Source: CALBPI01 sp039700805 (lineage in GTDB: Bacteria; Pseudomonadota; Gammaproteobacteria; Steroidobacterales; Woeseiaceae). Taken from it: a stretch of 5,668 nt of DNA. The notes beneath the pieces are model-generated. The model ran no database searches. It was given only the letters and a program-made list of their open reading frames with translations, and was not told where the DNA came from. A program made the translations under genes and the position numbers. The first letter of the stretch is position 1, and each line of letters begins with the position of its first letter. Below are positions 1 through 3,323 of the stretch, one piece after another. The DNA is taken from contig JBCAZE010000187.1 in NCBI GenBank assembly GCA_039700805.1, forward strand, positions 1-5,668, written 5' to 3'.

Positions 1-826
1 CAGCGACCCAGTCGCGCCATTGCTTGCTGCTGAATGTGTGATCTGCGTCTTCATTTGTTTGTTGCACGATCGTCTCACTACCGATAGCAGATTGAAATCC
101 GCTGTGCTTCTTTGCCGCCGTTAAAAATTCGCGGGCTGTCAGATCATCACCACTGATGATTAGGAGCTTTTTTGGTTTGCTGTGACTGATGCCATTTAGC
201 ACGCGCGCTGGAAGCGGCAATTTGTTGGCGCTGCCTGCGCTTGCCCGGTCGGCTTTAGCAGACACTAACGCCATCAATGAGTTTGCTATGCCCTTTATCG
301 CGCCCAACCACCGCGATGGACTGGCCAGCAGCCGCAGTATCTCCTTCGGGTCGCTCGCACGCGATCGGTAGTAGTCCTTAACCAGCATTTCTGCCTCGGT
401 TTCGTCGTCATGCACCCATGGATTGAGTATCACGGCTCCTGTGACGCGTTCATCCGTTGCACTGTCGAGGTAGAAAGCGATGGCGCTGGCCGCATCGCAC
501 AGTCCCCAAAGGCTGACGGTTTTCAAGCCGGGTAGCGCCTCGAAAACGGTGTCGATTGCAGCACTGATATCATCACCGATACCCTCGAAATCACGCTGTT
601 CACCCATGCTGTCGCCCATACCGCGATAGTCGAATCGGAAGACGGGAATACCGGCATTCGCTACCTCTCTTGCGAGTAGCACGAACTGACGATGACTACC
701 GACGCGGTACTGCGGTCCACCAACGATGACGATGAGGGCATGTTCAGAAGAGGCTGCAGATTCGTGCAAGATGCCAAGCAATTGCGTGCTGTGGCAGGTA
801 AATACAATCGGCCTTTCTTCAGACAT
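1..826 (-). CDS. Exosortase A system-associated hydrolase 1 (alpha/beta hydrolase), C-terminus cut by window edge
   Basis: The minus frame is open from the ATG at 826 to the left edge, giving 275 visible residues and no stop. It carries the family hallmark GGPQYRVGSHRQF (residues 36-48), then FRFDYRGMGDS (63-73) and a nucleophile elbow WGLCDAAS (107-114), which places Cys110 where most alpha/beta hydrolases have Ser. Asp228 in ISGDDLTA and His263 in DADHTFS complete a likely triad. These motifs match the hydrolase 1 family of exosortase A loci (TIGR03100 as I recall it). The family is near this length, so only a few residues should be missing. The start is supported by GGAG at 835-838, 8 bases upstream, and by an 8-base overlap with the end of hydrolase 2, which suggests translational coupling. 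The substrate is unknown. A cytoplasmic acyl- or thioester-hydrolysing role together with the nearby acyl carrier protein is inference. Confidence 0.9.
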   Translation of the reverse strand, partial: MSEERPIVFTCHSTQLLGILHESAASSEHALIVIVGGPQYRVGSHRQFVLLAREVANAGIPVFRFDYRGMGDSMGEQRDFEGIGDDISAAIDTVFEALPGLKTVSLWGLCDAASAIAFYLDSATDERVTGAVILNPWVHDDETEAEMLVKDYYRSRASDPKEILRLLASPSRWLGAIKGIANSLMALVSAKADRASAGSANKLPLPARVLNGISHSKPKKLLIISGDDLTAREFLTAAKKHSGFQSAIGSETIVQQTNEDADHTFSSKQWRDWVA

Positions 827-1643
827 CGACCATACTCCGCAATCGTTGGATCGTGGCTGTTGACAATGAGTTGGTGTCAACGGGTTCTTGAATCCGCCAA
901 AAAGGCTCGTTGGGTGCAACGATCAGAGTCGACGCTATCCCACCGGATTGAAGCGCCTCGTCGAACTTCTGAAGCGCTGGGGAGACCGTTGCGCCCAGTT
1001 CAATGATATCGATAGCAGGGCAGAGTTCTGGTTCGATCGTCGCTTCCGTTTGCGATAGTTCATCGGCAAATTCACGCGAAAGCCAATACCCCGCAATTTC
1101 GATAGCGCCTGACTCGGCCAGAATATCCTTTGGTTTACGAGTAGGTTTATCCTCCGTGGAGGACAATGAACGCATACTCGCGATACGCAAGAACTCTCGC
1201 AGCCATTTTCGACCGCTACTCACGGGTTGCCAAGCAATCACTCGGTCTAGGGCCGAGTTTAGTTGTAGCCCAGACAAAAGAAGCATGCTGGATCGGATGG
1301 CAAGTAGCCCACGGGCAGCGTTCGCCGGTGCGAGCCGAAACAACAGGTTTAAGGTCTTTTGCAGTTCTTGCCGCCAGCGACCGAGACTTGCATTTGAAAA
1401 GTCCCCAGAGCTATCACCGGTCCCCGATAAATCGATGACATGAGTCGTCCAGCCAAAACTCGTAGCCTCTATCGCCATACGCTTGATTGGCATTCTGGCG
1501 CGGTTCAGCTCTTCGGCGAATGGCTGAATGACGCAAAGTGTGCCAACAACAGGTTCACCTTCGGCCGGGGTGAACGTCGTACATAGCAGGCGTTCATCAC
1601 CGATCTCAAGGAACTGTGCCTTGAGTTGTGGACCGGCGTTCAC
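819..1643 (-). CDS. Exosortase A system-associated hydrolase 2
   Basis: This 274-residue protein has no signal peptide. It shows QPFAEELNRAR (residues 40-50), DLSGTGDSSGDF (71-82), WQPVSSG (138-144) with a following LREFLR, IEIAGYWLS, and PFW at 247-249. This motif series is typical of the hydrolase 2 family of exosortase A exopolysaccharide loci (TIGR03101 as I recall it). The fold should be alpha/beta hydrolase, but where the nucleophile elbow is expected I see LLAIRSS (113-119), not G-x-S-x-G, so catalysis is doubtful or unusual. The start codon is GTG, fused to the stop of the acyl carrier gene in a GTGA overlap (1640-1643); no nearby ATG would give a full-length product. The stop lies inside the start of hydrolase 1. 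The three genes therefore look like one coupled unit. The function is unproven; work on acyl groups carried by the ACP is a guess from context. Confidence 0.88.
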   Translation of the reverse strand: MNAGPQLKAQFLEIGDERLLCTTFTPAEGEPVVGTLCVIQPFAEELNRARMPIKRMAIEATSFGWTTHVIDLSGTGDSSGDFSNASLGRWRQELQKTLNLLFRLAPANAARGLLAIRSSMLLLSGLQLNSALDRVIAWQPVSSGRKWLREFLRIASMRSLSSTEDKPTRKPKDILAESGAIEIAGYWLSREFADELSQTEATIEPELCPAIDIIELGATVSPALQKFDEALQSGGIASTLIVAPNEPFWRIQEPVDTNSLSTATIQRLRSMVDV

Positions 1644-1909
1644 TCAGACAGTTTCTGCTCGACAAACGACGTCAACGCACCCAGTGTTTCGAATGCAGTC
1701 GCGTCGAGGTCGTCATCATCAATTTCAATGTCAAAACGCTCTTCGAAAGCCGTGAGTATGGAGACCACGGCCATCGAATCTAGCTCTGGGATGCTGCCCA
1801 ACAACTCCGTATCGCTGTCAGCGTCATCGAAAAAATCGCCAAGTTGCAAGACGGTCTTGATTTCATCGCGCACGAGGCTAAGCGTGGTTTCCTTAAGGGA
1901 ACTGTCCAA
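1640..1909 (-). CDS. Acyl carrier protein of the exosortase A locus
   Basis: This is a small acidic protein of 89 residues. The ELDSMAVVSIL segment places Ser45 (DSM) as the 4'-phosphopantetheine attachment site. An acidic helix follows (FDIEIDDDDLDATAF) and then the usual C-terminal helix, so it is a full-length single-domain ACP/PP-binding protein. It would carry acyl chains as thioesters in the cytoplasm after activation by a phosphopantetheinyl transferase. Its position directly before hydrolases 2 and 1 is the usual one in exosortase A exopolysaccharide loci, where an AMP-forming ligase and a PLP-dependent decarboxylase are commonly found too. That argues for a dedicated ACP and not the fatty-acid-synthesis one. 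The start codon appears to be TTG at 1907-1909, after a purine-rich GAGAGAAG. I found no in-frame ATG, GTG or TTG in the 60 bases upstream, so the start is likely but not certain. Confidence 0.9.
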   Translation of the reverse strand: MDSSLKETTLSLVRDEIKTVLQLGDFFDDADSDTELLGSIPELDSMAVVSILTAFEERFDIEIDDDDLDATAFETLGALTSFVEQKLSE

Positions 1910-1944
1910 GTTACTTCTCTCTATTGTCCAAAAACGAATCGGTA

Positions 1945-1990
1945 GGTCGCGGTGTTGGTTTACACCAATCTGCGTGTTGCGTTTGCGACC
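1945..1990 (-). repeat. Nested inverted repeat in the leader of the ACP gene
   Basis: The 90-base gap between the TPR gene and the ACP gene holds an outer inverted repeat GGTCGC (1945-1950) / GCGACC (1985-1990). Directly inside it is a smaller one, GGTGT (1951-1955) / ACACC (1962-1966), with a 6-base loop. On the coding strand this could fold into a two-stem RNA about 35 bases before the ACP start. There is no T-run after it, so it is not a standard intrinsic terminator. It might be a processing site, a stabilising stem or an operator. Chance occurrence is possible. Confidence 0.35.
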
Positions 1991-1999
1991 GACGGTGAA

Positions 2000-2656
2000 T
2001 CAGGCGGGGTCGTTCTGCCAATGCCCACTACGTTTGAGTTTGTTTCTCAACCCGGGCAATTGATGTCCGTTGGCATAAGCCGTGTGCGCATGTTCGAGTG
2101 CGTGTGAGTAATCTTTAAGCTGGAAATACAATAAACCAATGTTGTAATTGGCCTCGGCAGATTCTGAATCCAAAGCTAGTGACGCCTTGTACTTCTCGAG
2201 TGCAGGTTCTAGCTCGCCTTTGGTTTGAAGATACATGCCGTATAACAGGTGTGGGACAGCGTCTGTAGGTTTGAACGCAATCGCACGATCGAAATAGCAC
2301 GTCAACGGAAAGTACTGTGTTGCAGGCGGTTCCGGATTTTTTATTTGCCAACGCATCATTGCATACAGCGCTCGGTGATGGTTGGGGAATGCGCGTAACG
2401 TGTAGTCCAGGTCACCAATGATTGTTCCAGATTCGCCCGCGGCGAGGTTTTCCACTCTGGCCGTGAAGTGAAACCGCTCAACGATGGGTAAGTTATCTTT
2501 GCGATGCTTACCGTTCGTGTAATCAAACGGGCCATACGCATTCTCGAGTCGACCGCAATCGGCAACGATCTGCCCATCGGCAGGACTGCTCCAACCGAAC
2601 AAGAGCGGCGCCAATACGGCGGCGAGAACAAATTGTGATGTAAACCTGAAACTCAT
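2000..2656 (-). CDS. Exported tetratricopeptide-repeat protein of unknown function
   Basis: This 218-residue protein starts with a Sec-type signal peptide: a short n-region with Arg4, a hydrophobic stretch VLAAVLAPLLFGW (residues 10-22), and probable cleavage around 25-29. The mature part opens with a conserved-looking block containing CGRLENAYGPFDY (34-46) and DLDYTLRAFPNHHRAL (82-97). Two clear TPR units follow at about 115-195, including GMYLQTKGELEPALEKY and GLLYFQLKDYSHALEH. Cys34 and Cys120 could form a disulfide in the periplasm. I recognise the architecture (a secreted protein with a PNHHRAL block and TPRs) but know no assigned function; TPRs suggest protein-protein contact. GGAG at 2666-2669, 9 bases before the ATG, supports the start. 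It lies 90 bases upstream of the ACP gene on the same strand, so it could head the same operon or be separate. No terminator is visible between them. Confidence 0.85.
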   Translation of the reverse strand: MSFRFTSQFVLAAVLAPLLFGWSSPADGQIVADCGRLENAYGPFDYTNGKHRKDNLPIVERFHFTARVENLAAGESGTIIGDLDYTLRAFPNHHRALYAMMRWQIKNPEPPATQYFPLTCYFDRAIAFKPTDAVPHLLYGMYLQTKGELEPALEKYKASLALDSESAEANYNIGLLYFQLKDYSHALEHAHTAYANGHQLPGLRNKLKRSGHWQNDPA

Positions 2657-2693
2657 CTCGATTCACTCCACCCAATACCTACGATATGGGGTC

Positions 2694-2702
2694 ATATTAG
2701 CA
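2694..2702 (-). promoter_or_regulatory. Possible extended -10 promoter for the TPR gene
   Basis: The minus strand reads TGC-TAATAT here, a TGn-extended -10 element with 5 of 6 matches to TATAAT, about 37 bases before the ATG of the TPR gene. The -35 position (TCATTT) is poor, as is common for extended -10 promoters. Transcription would begin near 2687. This rests on a short motif only. Confidence 0.3.
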
Positions 2703-2734
2703 AAAATCAAAGCCGCAAATGAGGACCTCCGTCA

Positions 2735-2815
2735 TTGACCAAACCGTGCGTCGGTCACAAAAAAGTCGCGCATTTACGTGACTGAGAATATGTGAAGTGT
2801 TGGTCATTTTCGACC
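2735..2815. promoter_or_regulatory. Cluster of TTGGTCA-type half sites, possible activator/operator region
   Basis: TTGGTCA occurs on the minus strand at 2736-2742 and on the plus strand at 2800-2806, with a related CGGTCA at 2752-2757. The first and the related copy form an inverted repeat TGACC-N12-GGTCA (2736-2757). The second forms GGTC-N6-GACC (2802-2815). The cluster lies roughly 185-265 bases upstream of the predicted sigma-54 start site, where enhancer sites for NtrC-type activators are often placed, and also just upstream of the divergent TPR promoter. The regulator is unknown. Confidence 0.3.
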
Positions 2816-2859
2816 GTGATTCGGTTGTCGCCAATCCCAGACGATGTAAAGCACTTCAA

Positions 2860-2872
2860 TATCAATATCTTG
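2860..2872 (+). promoter_or_regulatory. IHF binding site (consensus match)
   Basis: TATCAATATCTTG fits the integration host factor consensus WATCAANNNNTTR at every defined position. It lies between the possible activator repeats (2735-2815) and the sigma-54 promoter (2975-2990), about 130-140 bases upstream of the predicted start. IHF bending that brings a distant activator to sigma-54 polymerase is a well-known arrangement, though the site is often closer to the promoter. The motif is short and A+T-rich, so a chance match remains possible. Confidence 0.5.
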
Positions 2873-2974
2873 TGCATCTAGTTAAAGACTTTGTCTCTGA
2901 AATGCGACATAGCGTGTTGAGGTTTTTATGAGATTTTCGGCCTTAAGTTATGATTTTTAATAGTAATTTTCCTT

Positions 2975-2990
2975 TGGCATGAAGCTTGCT
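2975..2990 (+). promoter_or_regulatory. rpoN-dependent promoter: Sigma-54 (RpoN) -24/-12 promoter
   Basis: TGGCAT-GAAGC-TTGCT matches the sigma-54 consensus TGGCAYRNNNNTTGCW at every defined position, with the exact GG-to-GC spacing (GG at 2976-2977, GC at 2988-2989). Transcription should begin near 3001, 80 bases before the riboswitch and about 320 before the coding start. Sigma-54 promoters need an ATP-driven NtrC-family activator. Exosortase A loci commonly carry such a pair (PrsK/PrsR), but no such gene is in this window. Confidence 0.75.
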
Positions 2991-3080
2991 AGTACCGTTT
3001 TTGTGAACCGCATCAAATTATTGTCAGAAATAGTTTGGAACGCATTGCTTTTGCGCGATCGACTGGTTAACGTCGGCCTC

Positions 3081-3162
3081 GCTAACAAAGGCAAATCTGT
3101 TGTGAGGCAGAGACGCAAAGCTTCCGGTCTGGAGTTGTTTTCCAGATAGCGGGGCCGCTAGC
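3081..3162 (+). promoter_or_regulatory. c-di-GMP-I (GEMM-I) riboswitch aptamer
   Basis: All core elements are present in order. They are a short closing helix GCTA (3081-3084) / TAGC (3159-3162); AAGGCAAA; a 6-pair hairpin 3096-3101/3106-3111 with a GTGA (GNRA) tetraloop; GACGCAAAGC (3112-3121); TTCCGG; a second hairpin TCTGGA (3128-3133) / TCCAGA (3141-3146); and TAGCGGGG (3147-3154). Aligned from memory to the Vibrio Vc2 aptamer, the ligand-contacting G20, A47 and C92 fall on G3090, A3117 and C3158, and the spacings agree. A guanine at the G20 position argues for c-di-GMP and against the cGAMP-selective variants, which have A there. It lies in the leader of the propeller/GlyGly-CTERM gene, downstream of the sigma-54 promoter, and so should tie expression of that gene to c-di-GMP. 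Whether it acts as an on or off switch cannot be read here. Confidence 0.93.
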
Positions 3163-3323
3163 AGCACGAATGTAACAGCGAGGGAAACTTCGCTCTGATG
3201 GACCCTACTAAGCGGGCACCCATAGTTTCGTGATTGGCAAACCGGTCTTCATAGCAAAGCGTTCTCTATCGACACATGGAGCAGTGGCGGCGGTACATCG
3301 GACGTCAATGGAGACTTGGAAAA
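3163..3323 (+). promoter_or_regulatory. Leader between riboswitch and coding start (possible expression platform)
   Basis: These 161 bases hold no gene. Two weak hairpins can be drawn: AGCGA (3177-3181) / TCGCT (3190-3194), and ATGG-a-CCC (3198-3205) / GGG-cac-CCAT (3214-3223). No stem followed by a T-run is visible, so a classic intrinsic terminator is not the obvious output; translational control or Rho-dependent control is more likely. I saw no clear anti-Shine-Dalgarno sequence complementary to GGAGA at 3310-3314. Confidence 0.4.
3310..3314 (+). promoter_or_regulatory. Ribosome binding site deciding the start at 3324
   Basis: GGAGA ends 9 bases before the ATG at 3324. The longer in-frame alternative ATG at 3276 has no comparable purine-rich sequence before it and would add an Arg/Trp-rich extension to the signal peptide. 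The shorter start is therefore preferred. Confidence 0.6.

Noticed and set aside
692..1006. Plus-strand open frame of 104 codons
   Set aside because: It lies opposite the well-supported hydrolase 1 and 2 genes and shows no family motifs; it is an antisense shadow.
1003..1443. Plus-strand open frame of 146 codons
   Set aside because: It is fully antisense to hydrolase 2, whose motifs are clear, and its composition looks like a complement product.
2928..2960. Ten-codon mini-ORF (MRFSALSYDF) preceded by GAGG
   Set aside because: It lies upstream of the predicted sigma-54 start site, so it would not be in that transcript, and it is too short to support without other evidence.
3011..3023. Second IHF-like site (CATCAAATTATTG)
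   Set aside because: The first consensus position is wrong and it lies downstream of the predicted transcription start.
3021..3049. Sigma-70 promoter with TTGTCA as -35
   Set aside because: At 17-base spacing the -10 would be ATTGCT, which matches poorly; the sigma-54 element just upstream is far stronger.
3234..3260. Possible second GEMM aptamer (GGCAAACC followed by GCAAAGC)
   Set aside because: There is no GNRA hairpin between the two motifs, no GACGC before GCAAAGC and no TAGCGGGG after it; this is chance similarity.
3276..3323. Longer start for the propeller gene at the in-frame ATG 3276
   Set aside because: No ribosome binding site precedes it, and it would put a long Arg/Trp-rich extension before the signal peptide; 3324 has GGAGA at a suitable distance.
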